From the NCBI RefSeq assembly GCF_024138715.1, contig NZ_CP092074.1:3100001-3164000 (forward strand): a DNA stretch of 64,000 bases, written 5' to 3'. Under the pieces are notes generated by a model. The model was not told the origin of the DNA and did no database searches. It worked only from the letters and a program-made list of their open reading frames with translations. Shown in pieces: positions 17,401 to 26,173 of the stretch (positions within the stretch are counted from its first letter, which is position 1; each line of letters begins with the position of its first letter). This DNA is from Emticicia sp. 21SJ11W-3 (GTDB lineage: Bacteria; Bacteroidota; Bacteroidia; Cytophagales; Spirosomataceae). The position numbers and the translations under genes are program-made.

Positions 17401-18214
17401 TGCTTTCAGATGGCTGGAGGCCAGCTTCCAGAATCTGCTCAACGAACCGGCCGTGGGTGCCGTTGTGGTTAACTACCGCGACATAACCGACCGCAAGAAT
17501 CAGGAAATAGAGCGAGAGCAGCTCATTAAAACCCTGAACCAGAACAACAATGACCTCCGGAATTTCTCTTACATTACCTCGCATAACCTGAAAGCGCCCT
17601 TGTCTAATCTGATGGGTTTCCTTGACCTGCTTACAGATATACCCATCGAAGACCCCACCCTCAGCACTATTCTGGATGGTTTCAAGACCTCAACCATACA
17701 GCTGAACAATACCGTCAACGACCTGGTGAAAATACTGGTAATCCGCGACACCTCAGATATTGAGCAGAAGGAAATCAGCTTTGAGCGTATTTTCAGGCAG
17801 GTGGCCAGCCAACTGGCCCCACAGGTGGAAGAGGCCAACGCCCAAATAGAACTGAAGTTTCAAAATGCTCCGACGGTTATATTTAACGAGACTTACCTGG
17901 AGAGCATCTTCATGAACCTGCTCACCAATGCCATCAAGTACAGGTCTTATGACCGCACCCTGAAAATTGAGGTAGCCACCTGCAAAACCGACGACGGCAT
18001 TGTGCTAACCTTTGCCGACAACGGCATTGGCTTTGACGTAGAACGGCACAAAGCCAAAATATTTGGTTTGTACCAGCGTTTTCATGACCGCCCCAATAGC
18101 AAAGGCCTGGGGCTGTACCTGATCAAGTCGCAGATGGAAAGCCTGCAGGGTACCATCAGCGTAGAAAGCGCCGAAGGCATTGGCACCACCTTCACACTCC
18201 GGTTTCATGCCTGA
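14423..18214 (+). CDS. Multi-PAS sensor histidine kinase
   Basis: A 1263-aa soluble kinase with no signal peptide or membrane span. About eight PAS domains lie in tandem up to residue ~1025; each starts with a phrase like FRALVEN/FRSVFEN and includes G.I...SPA...GY, and most end in a PAC segment (VVANYRDIT). The dimerisation/phosphoacceptor helix contains SYITSHNLKAPLSNL. The ATPase domain has NLLTNAIKYRS (N box), FADNGIGFD (G1) and GLGLYLIK (G2). Several PAS copies resemble each other closely, which points to internal duplication. It is probably the partner of the upstream response regulator. A hairpin terminator follows at 18262. Confidence 0.92.
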   Translation: MNNKTSTSESSFPGKNNPSSGEIPVNTIDNLDYRNLLENYIDENYLIVDRQLKIVKYNKGFKDLCFDFMGLEVKTGENILNYVLEGRTETIRKYYNRVFNGEQLDVELNLPSFKNKFISFNTRYKPIYNDQHQIIGAYVTSLNLSRLKKAELDKHQNEVIYQHMIDNSPDAFFLCTLEGKIMDANPAASDIFGYTYDELKSMHRNDLLLEFEEHASQFKDADMHGGKLKGVTIGIRKNGEEFPLEFSSVVYTDLFGLTKTSTFVSDISARKNAEKLLEQSERRFRALVENAGEIVMLTTENGKVIYASPALERVTGYTPDDINNDPGLAAATIYPDDVPQVTDTFRFIIQNPGIAKPVQYRLLHKNGHYIWLKGMMANMLHDANVGAIVANYRDISIRKQTEEKLARTEGRFKALVETGEDIIILVQPDGLITYVSPAFEKHTGFVSEEVIGHFNQEFMHPEQAAESPGLIAGLIAKPGSTASRTNRLKCKDGSYIWVEGYVTNLLHDQNVQALVANFQDITTRLEAEERLSNSERDLKTIFENTTEAFLLMDTQRIVKAFNHNAIRVAQLNGDKELVIGVDLLDLAINTRCDLAKAAISRSLEGETIKYDRCFERPNGDNLWFEYSLSPVYANGVIVGSCMTAREITDRKKAEEEISKREALFRSVFENSHDLLLLFDAEGKIEFMSPSFQKAFGFLKKHDNIELIREYLHPDDRQTAQDTLDKALANPEQPIDVILRKQAAVGGYSIIEGTFTNMLHKPEVNVVVANFKDITEQYRFKEQQALFVSIVNSSEDSILSMDLNKTILTWNPSAEKMFGFTAEEAIGQVTTIIIPDDRLHEETEILDRIRNGFPVKHYETLRKNKSGELLEISLTVSPIKDINGNITGASKIARDISDRKKSEILIRNSEKRFRSLLQNSSDGLSLLSADGIMLEISPAGKRITEFEEHEILGINLATLIHPEDIEVVSQAFLGILEDPSLTKRAEYRSLTKRGAFRWLEASFQNLLNEPAVGAVVVNYRDITDRKNQEIEREQLIKTLNQNNNDLRNFSYITSHNLKAPLSNLMGFLDLLTDIPIEDPTLSTILDGFKTSTIQLNNTVNDLVKILVIRDTSDIEQKEISFERIFRQVASQLAPQVEEANAQIELKFQNAPTVIFNETYLESIFMNLLTNAIKYRSYDRTLKIEVATCKTDDGIVLTFADNGIGFDVERHKAKIFGLYQRFHDRPNSKGLGLYLIKSQMESLQGTISVESAEGIGTTFTLRFHA

Positions 18215-18261
18215 TAAAATTCTGTGTGGCGCCAACTTCCAGTTCGCCGCATTATACAAAG

Positions 18262-18307
18262 AAAATGGTTTAATACCCCATCGTTAGATGAGGAATTAAA
18301 CCATTTT
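18262..18307 (+). terminator. Rho-independent terminator after the PAS kinase
   Basis: Stem AAAATGGTTTAA (18262-18273) pairs with TTAAACCATTTT (18296-18307), with a smaller inner stem in the loop, and ends in a T run. It is about 50 bp after the kinase stop. Confidence 0.8.
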
Positions 18308-18405
18308 TGGTGTGTGGTATATTAAGCCTTGCCACTAAGTACACGATGGCCACACTATGTTTCACAATTTTCGTTAAAGGTTCACCATCATCACACCATG
18401 CCTGA

Positions 18406-19569
18406 TTACTTACTGAACTCCACTCCTTCCATGTTTTCCAGCCGGGCTATAATTCCCCAGCCGTAAAAATCGTTGGCCACCGCTATCAGCAGTTCGTTTT
18501 CTCCGGCTTTCAGGTTCAGGCTCGCACGTGCATTTTGTACCGATATCCTGCCTGCCGGGTATTTCCGCATTGATGGCTGCAAAAACAGGTTTTTATCTAC
18601 ATAAGCCAGCGACCCGTTCAGAAACACCCACACCTCATCGCTGAAACCCAGTTGCAGCATATTCTTTTGCGCCTCTGCCGTTTTAATGATAGCTTTCAAC
18701 CATACCACCCTTCGGTTCTCACTATTGCCGTACTTCCGCGTAATATTAACCAAACCCTGTCTTTCGGCCAGAATCGCCTCTTTAAAAACCTCCGGCCCGG
18801 GTATATCCATATTCGTAACCTCTTGTTTGGCTGGCAGTTCAAGCGGGGTGGTCATAGCCCAGTTTCTGATGTACTGCGCGTCGTGGTCGGTCAGGTCGTG
18901 GCCTTCCATTGGTGGCAGGTTCTCGGTTATATCGGGCTTTACCTGCATGTTCCATACCGTCATGCCGCCATCAAGCGCGAGCATACCGGTGGTTGCATTG
19001 CCTTCCAGTTTGGGTATATAAAGCGTCGGGCGGTTCATGTCATTCACATACACCTTCATCTGCTTACCAGAAACCACCATTTTCAGGTGATTGGCCTTGC
19101 CTGCCTCAAACATGGCCGGTGCCTGATAATCAGGGTACATATCCCACATATTTACGCCCTTCAGTATGGGGCAATACTGCACGCCATCGTTGGCCGTGGG
19201 TGTTTTCGGCCTTGCCCTGATGTACAGAATCTCTACATCGTTGCTCTGCGCATCGCCATGAAAATAAACCGTCGGCGACGACCCCAGCGACATAGGTGCT
19301 TCGGGTTCGAAATCAAATTCAATGGTGCCGTTTGTAAAAACCGCCTCTTTCAGCAACACCGCCCCCTGGTTACCCTGCACGATGCGCATGGCCGGGGTAC
19401 CGTTCTTTTCAATAAACGTTACTTTCCCTTCTTTAAACTGCCATTTATCGGCACTCATGCGGATGTGATAGTCTGGCACCGCAGGAGCCGCAGGCTGACT
19501 AACATTTTTTTTCTTTTGGGCAACTGCCATTGTACACAGGCCCAACAGCAACAAAACTAGTTTTTTCAT
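18406..19569 (-). CDS. Secreted lectin-like (LamG/DUF1080-type) protein
   Basis: A 387-aa protein with a clear signal peptide (MKKLVLLLLGLCTMAVAQ). Residues ~35-215 look like a concanavalin-type beta-sandwich: KEAVFTNGTIEFDF, VYFHGDAQSNDVEILYIRAR and LKMVVSGKQMKVYVND are typical of DUF1080/3-keto-disaccharide hydrolase-like domains. The C-terminal half (WLKAIIKTAEAQKN.., LNLKAGENELLIAVAND) resembles a jelly-roll or galactose-binding-like module. It is probably periplasmic or surface-exposed and binds or cleaves a saccharide. Monocistronic. Confidence 0.7.
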   Translation of the reverse strand: MKKLVLLLLGLCTMAVAQKKKNVSQPAAPAVPDYHIRMSADKWQFKEGKVTFIEKNGTPAMRIVQGNQGAVLLKEAVFTNGTIEFDFEPEAPMSLGSSPTVYFHGDAQSNDVEILYIRARPKTPTANDGVQYCPILKGVNMWDMYPDYQAPAMFEAGKANHLKMVVSGKQMKVYVNDMNRPTLYIPKLEGNATTGMLALDGGMTVWNMQVKPDITENLPPMEGHDLTDHDAQYIRNWAMTTPLELPAKQEVTNMDIPGPEVFKEAILAERQGLVNITRKYGNSENRRVVWLKAIIKTAEAQKNMLQLGFSDEVWVFLNGSLAYVDKNLFLQPSMRKYPAGRISVQNARASLNLKAGENELLIAVANDFYGWGIIARLENMEGVEFSK

Positions 19570-19775
19570 AATTGATTTGTTCGGGTTTTAATTTCCACAA
19601 ATAAAGAAAAACCCATTGTTTTGGCCTTGTTCAAGTACGTATCAAGTTGGTTCAAGTTCTGATTGCGGCCGGTATGCCGGTGCGACGCATCCTGTCTGAT
19701 AGCGTTGTAAGCCACAATGTACACTAGCTGTTCACAATGTTTCACAATAACGGCACCACACCCCCAAAGCCAATA

Positions 19776-19808
19776 AATTGCGAGATTCTCGCAAAATCTC
19801 GCAATTTT
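19776..19808 (-). terminator. Hairpin terminator after the 682-aa gene
   Basis: AAATTGCGAGAT pairs with ATCTCGCAATTT around a short loop, 18-50 bp beyond the stop of the minus-strand gene at 19826, with A/T runs on both sides. It can act in either direction. Confidence 0.7.
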
Positions 19809-19825
19809 TACTTATCTGTCTGCGC

Positions 19826-21874
19826 TTAATATAACCGGCCCTGCCTGATTAACTTTACACTGAAATAGCTGGTTTTTTCTGGTGTTACCGTACCCGGAAA
19901 ATTCACCTGCCCGCCAATGAAATAATCCGGCGAGTAACTGATGTCAATAATAAAAGCGCTATAAATATTCATAAACAGGTTGAAACTCATTACCGGTTTT
20001 TTGTCTGCTGCAAAGAACGACGGCCGCTCAAAATACACCGCAGGCCTGATGATGGTCTCGGCATCGTCAAGCAATGAGTAAAAGGCTATGCCCCCGCCAT
20101 ATTTCAGCACATCGTACTTCAGGGTGCCTTTGCGAACATCGTCGGTGGCAGTAGTACCCCCGTTGGCGGCGTCGGCATCATACGTAAACGAGCCGTCTTT
20201 GTGCAGCCAGCCACCTTCGGCAAACAGCTTCCATTTGCTATCATGTTTCAGGCCCATCATTAGCGAACTCGTGCCGCCGTAGTCGCTGTAAGCGCCACTC
20301 TTCCCGGGCGACAAAGCCGGAAAAGCCAGATTAAACAGCGGATTAATATGCCATGATACGCCCTTGTTGTTAAACAGCGTGGCCTTCAGCCCTACATGAA
20401 AAGTAGGCATGGCAAACTTCTGTATATAAGTTTTGTTCATTACATACGCGCTGGTATTGTTGGTGTACATGGGCAGGTCTTCAATGCCCAGCCCCAGTTG
20501 CACTTTGGCCGCAAAAAACCGCTCAATATAGCGGTCTTTCATCGTAGCCATCAGGCCTGCCGTTCCGGCTGCCATACCTGCAAACTGCGCGTTTTCTTCT
20601 TTATCTACTTTCTGCTGCTTTTCTACCCGCACTTTGCGTTCGGCAGTTTTTTTGGCTTCAAAAGCCTGTGTATAGCGTTCGTTGGCTATGCGGGCCTGGT
20701 CGGGGTCTTGTGCCAGGCTTTTGGCCTGGTTATAATAAGTCATGGCGCTTTCATAGTTACCGCTTTTCAGGGCATTATCACCATTCTGAATAGCCGCACT
20801 GTAACGGGCATACCGTGCTTCTTTTTCTTTTCTGATGCGCTCCTGCTCGGCCTCATAGCGTTTTTTTTCTTCCTCCTGCTGCTTCCGTAATGCCTCCTGC
20901 TGTTGTAGCTGCCGCTTTTCTTCTGCTTCAGTTTCACGCATCTTGGCATTAATGTAGTTATTATGGGCATCGGCGGCTTTCATCTGCTCCTGCTGCTGTT
21001 TGGTTATAGCCGGGCTACTTTGGCTTGTGGCAGCCTGTTGGGTGTTTGCATTGGCATCACAAACCGACCGCCCGTTATTAATATACACCGCATTTTTTAC
21101 CTGTATCGATTTAATCTTGTCGGCATCCATCTTATGGTTAAACTCTACCGTACCACCTGCCGCTATGTCGTGCGTGTTACCAAAATGCACTTTCCCGTTT
21201 TTATCAAGCAGGTTAAAGTCAAACCGAACAGGGCTGTTATAAGACGACCTCACCTGAAAATACAAATGCACCTGATAGTTCAGTGCATAGCCCTGGTCTT
21301 TCAGGGTGCGGTACTCCAGCCCGGTGGCACAACTGCTGAACCCCTTCCATTCCGACCACTGCGGCGATACCCTTGTGGTAGTAGTTGTGGAAGGAGCTTC
21401 AGGGGCATCATCATCGACAAAGTCAAACCCTTGAAATACTACTTGCGCCAGCTCAGGTTTCTGGCCGCGCTTCACCGTAATTATGTATCCGTTAGACGTA
21501 CTTTCATCATTTGCCGGTACATCATAAGTCCTGGCCGCCGTTAAAGATTTAGCTGCTCCACCGTTACTCCACACAACACCAATCCAAGCATTTTTTGGGC
21601 TTCTGATGAGACTAAAACCATTTTTGGTTTCATTGCATGAGTGATCATAAAAACTGACATCTGTAATGCGGAAACGTATATGCCTGTTATTTGTGTTTAC
21701 AGCTTTAAAAATGATCTGATAGCTGTCTAAATCCGAACAAGGAGTATTTGATCCACTAATAAGTGCGCATGTCCACGTTACAGTAACTCCTTTATTACTA
21801 TAAACAGTACCCTGAGCCAATAGCTCAAAACAAAAGCCTAGCACGAAAAGGAATAAAAAGCCACTTTTTTTCAT
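19826..21874 (-). CDS. Secreted mosaic protein: beta domain, coiled coil, TPR-like, beta-barrel
   Basis: A 682-aa protein with a signal peptide (MKKSGFLFLFVLGFCFELLAQ). Residues ~22-280 hold two beta-rich modules with paired cysteines. Residues ~285-360 form a long Gln/Glu/Lys/Arg-rich coiled coil (EEEKKRYEAEQERIRKEKEA). A TPR-like hairpin follows (NGDNALKSGNYESAMTYYNQAK, ~365-390), then a second charged helix. The C-terminal ~230 residues have alternating beta strands of outer-membrane-barrel style and end in YFSVKLIRQGRLY. It probably spans the periplasm and sits in the outer membrane. I do not recognise the whole family. Confidence 0.65.
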   Translation of the reverse strand: MKKSGFLFLFVLGFCFELLAQGTVYSNKGVTVTWTCALISGSNTPCSDLDSYQIIFKAVNTNNRHIRFRITDVSFYDHSCNETKNGFSLIRSPKNAWIGVVWSNGGAAKSLTAARTYDVPANDESTSNGYIITVKRGQKPELAQVVFQGFDFVDDDAPEAPSTTTTTRVSPQWSEWKGFSSCATGLEYRTLKDQGYALNYQVHLYFQVRSSYNSPVRFDFNLLDKNGKVHFGNTHDIAAGGTVEFNHKMDADKIKSIQVKNAVYINNGRSVCDANANTQQAATSQSSPAITKQQQEQMKAADAHNNYINAKMRETEAEEKRQLQQQEALRKQQEEEKKRYEAEQERIRKEKEARYARYSAAIQNGDNALKSGNYESAMTYYNQAKSLAQDPDQARIANERYTQAFEAKKTAERKVRVEKQQKVDKEENAQFAGMAAGTAGLMATMKDRYIERFFAAKVQLGLGIEDLPMYTNNTSAYVMNKTYIQKFAMPTFHVGLKATLFNNKGVSWHINPLFNLAFPALSPGKSGAYSDYGGTSSLMMGLKHDSKWKLFAEGGWLHKDGSFTYDADAANGGTTATDDVRKGTLKYDVLKYGGGIAFYSLLDDAETIIRPAVYFERPSFFAADKKPVMSFNLFMNIYSAFIIDISYSPDYFIGGQVNFPGTVTPEKTSYFSVKLIRQGRLY

Positions 21875-22108
21875 GTTTTTTGAAAAGGGATATAAGGTAA
21901 AGGTTCAGTTTATAATCGTTCATTGTCAATTTTCAGCAGATGTAACGGTAGGTGGCAAAAGTGGTTGCTCAGGTAGATTTCGCCGGGCTTTCTGCACAGC
22001 ATAGCCGGGAACCTCATTTTAGAAACAGGCAAAAACAAAATAAAGCCTGTGTTGGGTGTGGAAAGAGCCTGTAAAAGGGGGTCATAGCAATGGGCCTGCC
22101 AATGGTTC

Positions 22109-22148
22109 AACCATATAAAACGGCCATAGGTAACCGTTTTATATGGTT
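22109..22148 (-). terminator. Long perfect inverted repeat after lipoprotein gene
   Basis: AACCATATAAAACGG (22109-22123) pairs perfectly with CCGTTTTATATGGTT (22134-22148), a 15-bp stem with a 10-nt loop. It lies about 58 bp beyond the lipoprotein stop. The T run is weak, so it may be a terminator or an mRNA 3' end protector. Confidence 0.5.
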
Positions 22149-22205
22149 GCATAACAAGTGGTTGGCCCGTTTATTGTTTCTGAAAACAGCGCTTCACGAA
22201 AGGTG

Positions 22206-22661
22206 TTATTTCAGAATAGTGTACGTACCGCTGCCAGATATAGTAGCAGCCGATGAAGCGGTTGCAAACTCGGTTACGTTAACCAGTAAAATAAATGAGT
22301 TGTCTCCGGTTTTGGTCAGCGTACCGTTAATGCTGGCAATCTGGTTTCCGTTTTCTTTCAGCACCAGCACATAGGTATTGCAACCCGGGTTAGTGGCCCA
22401 TCCGTTGGCTATGTTAAATGTACCGGTTGCGGCAGTAGGCATATTGTAAATAACAATATTGGCTGTTGACATAATGGCCACATCATAACCACCCTTACAG
22501 GTTTTTGAGGCTATGCCCTGGCACGCGCCCGAATACTTGATGTTGTTAAAAACAAATTCGCCTTTGGTTTCGGGTTCCACCTCTTTTTTGGTGGTGCATC
22601 CGGCAAAAGCCAGGCACACAACCATTACTGTAAGAACCGACCTGAGTAAAGATGGTATCAT
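22206..22661 (-). CDS. Small lipoprotein
   Basis: A 151-aa lipoprotein precursor: the hydrophobic N-terminus ends in a lipobox CLAFAGC, followed by a charged linker. The mature part (about 115 aa) is Thr/Gly/Asn-rich and beta-like (ATGTFNIANGWATNPGCNTYVLVLK) and contains a few cysteines. No known domain is recognised. It starts 7 bp after the stop of the 285-aa gene, so the two are co-transcribed and may work together at the outer membrane. Confidence 0.75.
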   Translation of the reverse strand: MIPSLLRSVLTVMVVCLAFAGCTTKKEVEPETKGEFVFNNIKYSGACQGIASKTCKGGYDVAIMSTANIVIYNMPTAATGTFNIANGWATNPGCNTYVLVLKENGNQIASINGTLTKTGDNSFILLVNVTEFATASSAATISGSGTYTILK

Positions 22662-22668
22662 AGCTATT

Positions 22669-23526
22669 TTATTTGTTGATACTGATTGATAAACCAGCTA
22701 TAATGGCGGGGTCGCCTTTGCTGACTTGTATTTCGGCAAAACCACCCAAACGCTTGGCAAAGTTGTATTTACCACCGGCGCGTGCAAGCACCCCTAAATT
22801 ACCACCCGAAACCTCAAACTCTTTGTAGTTAGACGTAGTTGAAGCATAAGCGTAATATAACGCCACGCCTACATAGGCCGCCGCCTTCCGTTTATCAATT
22901 TTCAGGGCCTCGTTCAGGTAATACGCTCCACCCAGAATACCCGTAAAAGCAGAAGTTTTCAATTCAATACCCGACTCCTTGATGCTGTTATAACCAATAG
23001 CCACCCCATAAGACAAGGCTATATTATTGGCCATAAACCAGTCGTTCAAAGCCTGAATGGTAGGAATAGTTGCCTTGCCGATTGAGTTCAGCGCAACACC
23101 TGTGTAAGATACCCTGTCGGCATAGTTGGTAGGGCTTTTGGGTTGGGTCTTGTCTCGTGGAGTGTACTCAAACGGTGAGCCCTCTGCCGGGGTGCCGCCT
23201 GTTAAATCAATTTCCTGCACATCTGCCGGGGCTTCTTTCCTTGTTTGGGTGGTTGCCCTGGCTTTGGTAGGTGTAGTAGCGGCTTCAGCAGTAATAAACT
23301 CTCTTTTGCCGTTCTGGTAGGTTATCATAAACACATCTTTTTTAGCAATATTGTAAATGGGGCCGGTCAGGTTGTCCCAGTCATTATATTTAATAAAATC
23401 AACGGTTATTTCAACCACTTTGGCTTTAATTTCAGACTTGTCGTTTTTAATGATAATGTCTTGTGCAAATAATAGCGAGGGCAAAAAGGCAAGCGCAAAA
23501 GCAAGTGTTAGTAGATTTCTTTTCAT
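22669..23526 (-). CDS. Secreted protein, paralogue of 23747-24742
   Basis: A 285-aa protein with a signal peptide ending LLFAQ. The N-terminal ~70 residues (IIKNDKSEIKAKVVEI, KYNDWDNLTGPIY, VFMITYQNGKREF) form a small beta domain common in Bacteroidota secreted proteins. After a low-complexity linker, the C-terminal ~150 residues look like an outer-membrane beta-barrel-type domain (AAAYVGVALYYAY, FAEIQVSKGDPAIIAGLSISINK). The upstream gene is a clear paralogue. In an operon with the downstream lipoprotein. Exact role unknown. Confidence 0.72.
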   Translation of the reverse strand: MKRNLLTLAFALAFLPSLLFAQDIIIKNDKSEIKAKVVEITVDFIKYNDWDNLTGPIYNIAKKDVFMITYQNGKREFITAEAATTPTKARATTQTRKEAPADVQEIDLTGGTPAEGSPFEYTPRDKTQPKSPTNYADRVSYTGVALNSIGKATIPTIQALNDWFMANNIALSYGVAIGYNSIKESGIELKTSAFTGILGGAYYLNEALKIDKRKAAAYVGVALYYAYASTTSNYKEFEVSGGNLGVLARAGGKYNFAKRLGGFAEIQVSKGDPAIIAGLSISINK

Positions 23527-23665
23527 AAGGGATACGTTATCTGTTTTAAAGGGATTGGTTTTATGTTATAAAAAGTTTGTGGGCATTAGGTAAGGTGGCA
23601 TGGCACAGGTGTGCAGCAAGCCACTTCGGGCAATATAATTATACTGGCAAACTTAATTATTTACT

Positions 23666-23708
23666 AACTGGCAATAAATACCTAGCATTAGGTATTTTAT
23701 TGCCAGTT
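23666..23708 (-). terminator. Hairpin terminator after the 331-aa gene
   Basis: AACTGGCAATAAATACCT (23666-23683) pairs with AGGTATTTTATTGCCAGTT (23690-23708) with a single bulge. It is 39-81 bp beyond the stop of the 331-aa gene and separates it from its paralogue. Confidence 0.75.
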
Positions 23709-23746
23709 TTAAAGCCTTGGCAGCTGAGAAACAGGCCGCAGGCCGC

Positions 23747-24742
23747 TTATTTAACAAAGCTGAACGACAACCCGCCTAATACGTCGGGGTCGCCGTTGGT
23801 TATGTGGGCTTCGGCAAACAAACCCAGCCGCCGGGTAATATTGATTTTTACGCCACCCCGGCCAAAAACACTCATGCTTGATGCCGACGTGGGGCGGTCT
23901 GAGAGGTCAGACGTGGTGTAGTCGTAACTATATTTTACAGCCGCGCCTACGTAAACAGCCGCCCGCTTTTTGTTAATTCTAAACGCTTTGTTCAGGTAAT
24001 AAGCCGCCCCAAGAATACCCTGAAAACCCCAGGTTTTAATCTGATAGCCCATGTCGTCAGCCGTATTGTAGTTAGCCCCTGCACCATAGGTAATGGCAAT
24101 AGACGGCGACAAAAACCAGTCGTTGATAATCATTACCGTCGGGAAGGTCATCTGGTTGATGGCATTGGCTGATACCCCCAGATACAGGCTGTTGTCGGCA
24201 AATTTGGTAAACCCTCTTTGTTTGGTTACTTCAACAGGTGCAAAGGCATACTTTGAGGCCTCAGGGTTTGATGCCCCCGCCCGGCTGGTGTCTGGCTCGG
24301 CCATCACGTCATGCGGGGCGTTGTCGGCTTCCTGTACTTTGTCTGCAGTCTCTGCATCGGCCGATTTGATAATCATCACCTCGGTTTTTCCGCGCAGCCA
24401 GGGGCTTTCTGCCGCTTCGGTTTTTTCCTGCATTTCGGTTTTTTCGGGCCATCGGGCGGGGGTTTCGTCTTTTATGCTGCCCTTGGCCTTTACTTCATTT
24501 CTGGCATTAATAAACTCTCTTTTACCGTTCTGATACACAATCATAAAAACCTTGCTGCGGGCCAGGTTATAAATAGGGCCTGAGAGGTTGTCCCAGTCGC
24601 GATACTTCACGTAATCGTCGGTTATCTCAATCACTTTTGCTTTGGTTTCGGTTTTGTTTTTCTTAATGATGAGGTCCTGGGCGGTTAGCAGCAACGGCGC
24701 GCCTGCCATTGCTAACAGCAAAATAATAGTACTTTTCTTCAT
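23747..24742 (-). CDS. Secreted protein, paralogue of 22669-23526
   Basis: A 331-aa protein with a signal peptide (MKKSTIILLLAMAGAPLLLTAQ). The N-terminal motif (IIKKNKTETKAKVIEI, KYRDWDNLSGPIYNLA, VFMIVYQNGKREFIN) matches the next gene downstream almost residue for residue. A variable acidic linker (~85-165) follows, then a beta-rich C-terminal domain (AAVYVGAAVKYSY, LFAEAHITNGDPDVLGGLSFSFVK). This is a gene duplication with a rapidly changed linker. It is probably periplasm-facing with an outer-membrane barrel-like end. Confidence 0.72.
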   Translation of the reverse strand: MKKSTIILLLAMAGAPLLLTAQDLIIKKNKTETKAKVIEITDDYVKYRDWDNLSGPIYNLARSKVFMIVYQNGKREFINARNEVKAKGSIKDETPARWPEKTEMQEKTEAAESPWLRGKTEVMIIKSADAETADKVQEADNAPHDVMAEPDTSRAGASNPEASKYAFAPVEVTKQRGFTKFADNSLYLGVSANAINQMTFPTVMIINDWFLSPSIAITYGAGANYNTADDMGYQIKTWGFQGILGAAYYLNKAFRINKKRAAVYVGAAVKYSYDYTTSDLSDRPTSASSMSVFGRGGVKINITRRLGLFAEAHITNGDPDVLGGLSFSFVK

Positions 24743-24890
24743 GGGGAACTTCGGAGTAGTTTTTCCTGATTGCGGGCGTCAGCAAACACCCGGCTTTTGA
24801 TTTAATTAACTCAATGCAACAGTTTAAATTCAGCAAACATAAATAATTGCCCGAAGGCAAAAAACACCTGTACACAGGTATTCTGAAACG

Positions 24891-25667
24891 CTATATCCAA
24901 CCCTGGTTAATTACCTTGGTAACCAGTTCAACAGGTGTTTTTACTCGGGCTTTGTTCAGTATATTCTTGCGGTGGGTGTTTACGGTATGTAAACTCAAAA
25001 ACAACACCCCGGCTATTTCTTTACTGCTTTTACCCTCCACTATCATTTTCAGAATCTCCTGTTCGCGCTCTGAAAACGGATTATTGCCCCCCGGTATCAG
25101 GGCATCGCTCTGGATATTATAATAAGACGGCTCTCCGTCCATCCCAATGAGCGAAAAACACGGCACACCCTCGTTTTTGATATGCGTAATGTCCGACTGC
25201 ACATCCAATGTCCGGTAGAAATTACTCGTGTCATAATCTATCTGTATGGCCTGATGCAGCACCCGTACGTAGCGGTTATCTTTGGCACGCAGCCTGATGT
25301 CATACTGCACTTTATAATTCTTGATTTTGTCGTAAGGCAGTGTCAGAAAAAACTCGGTTATACGCTTTTCAAACTTCAGGAAATACGGCATATCGTCCGG
25401 GTGAATGATACTCATATAAAACTCCAGGCTCATTTCGTCGGGCGTATAGCCCAGCACATCAATAATGCCCTCGCTCCACAATTCTACCTCAACCTTAAAA
25501 ATATTGAACACAAAATAGTGGTAATTGCCCGGCTGAAAGATATTCAGCAATTGCTTATGAAAGGCCACCTGTACCCTTAAATCGTTGAAATCAGTTGAAT
25601 CCTGGTCTACAACGGTGCTCCATATTTTTCTGGCCTCCAGATAGTAATTCTCGCGAGGTTTCTCCAT
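24891..25667 (-). CDS. PAS-domain LuxR-type transcriptional regulator
   Basis: A 258-aa protein. Residues ~50-165 form a PAS fold with PAC (VLGYTPDEMSLEFYMSIIHPDD, VQYDIRLRAKDNRYVRVLHQ). Residues ~193-255 are a LuxR/GerE helix-turn-helix (FSEREQEILKMIVEGKSSKEIA, LSLHTVNTHRKNILNKA). There is no autoinducer-binding or receiver domain, so the signal is presumably sensed by PAS. Monocistronic; the target is unknown. Confidence 0.9.
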   Translation of the reverse strand: MEKPRENYYLEARKIWSTVVDQDSTDFNDLRVQVAFHKQLLNIFQPGNYHYFVFNIFKVEVELWSEGIIDVLGYTPDEMSLEFYMSIIHPDDMPYFLKFEKRITEFFLTLPYDKIKNYKVQYDIRLRAKDNRYVRVLHQAIQIDYDTSNFYRTLDVQSDITHIKNEGVPCFSLIGMDGEPSYYNIQSDALIPGGNNPFSEREQEILKMIVEGKSSKEIAGVLFLSLHTVNTHRKNILNKARVKTPVELVTKVINQGWI

Positions 25668-26080
25668 TATTATTAAGAATGAAAAATTTTAATCTTCTAA
25701 TGCCCCGCATACAGCAAACATCAAACAAGATATTATGCCGGGCATACAAAGTTTTTTCTGAAAGATCATCACATCTGAGCACACCAAAAGGGGCCATTTC
25801 AAATGCAAATCTCAGGTTGGCTATCATTAAATACTGTTGTTTGAAACAGCAGATGAGAGAATGGCAATTTCTTCTCTCAGTAGGTCAGACTCAAAGTTTT
25901 GATTTAATCTAAAGCAGTTATCCTTTACTTTTTGTAATTAGCCGTAATTATAAGCAGAAATAGCCACATTGAAAAGCAGCCGATGCGTTTTTTCTTCAAA
26001 CTCATCATTTTTGGTGATAAAACCTGCAAAAAACAGCCCGGCAGACCCGCCCGGCAGCATTGGGCGGCAAGAGGTATAGC
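25668..26080. other. Intergenic region before the PAS-LuxR gene
   Basis: About 400 bp with no gene I can support. The AT-rich part nearest the LuxR gene probably carries its promoter; the rest is featureless apart from the terminator described next. Confidence 0.4.
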
Positions 26081-26125
26081 AAAAAACCAGAAACCCCGCG
26101 CAGGTGCATGGCAGCGGTTTCTGGT
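26081..26125 (-). terminator. Rho-independent terminator after SRPBCC gene
   Basis: On the minus strand ACCAGAAACC (26125-26116) pairs with GGTTTCTGGT (26095-26086), followed by a run of T. It lies about 50 bp beyond the SRPBCC gene stop. Confidence 0.85.
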
Positions 26126-26173
26126 AGGTAGAAAATGAAACATAACCGGCAGGATGTGTAACACCCGGCAGGC

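Noticed and set aside
24891-25667. Quorum-sensing LuxR regulator
   Set aside because: It has a PAS domain instead of an autoinducer-binding domain.
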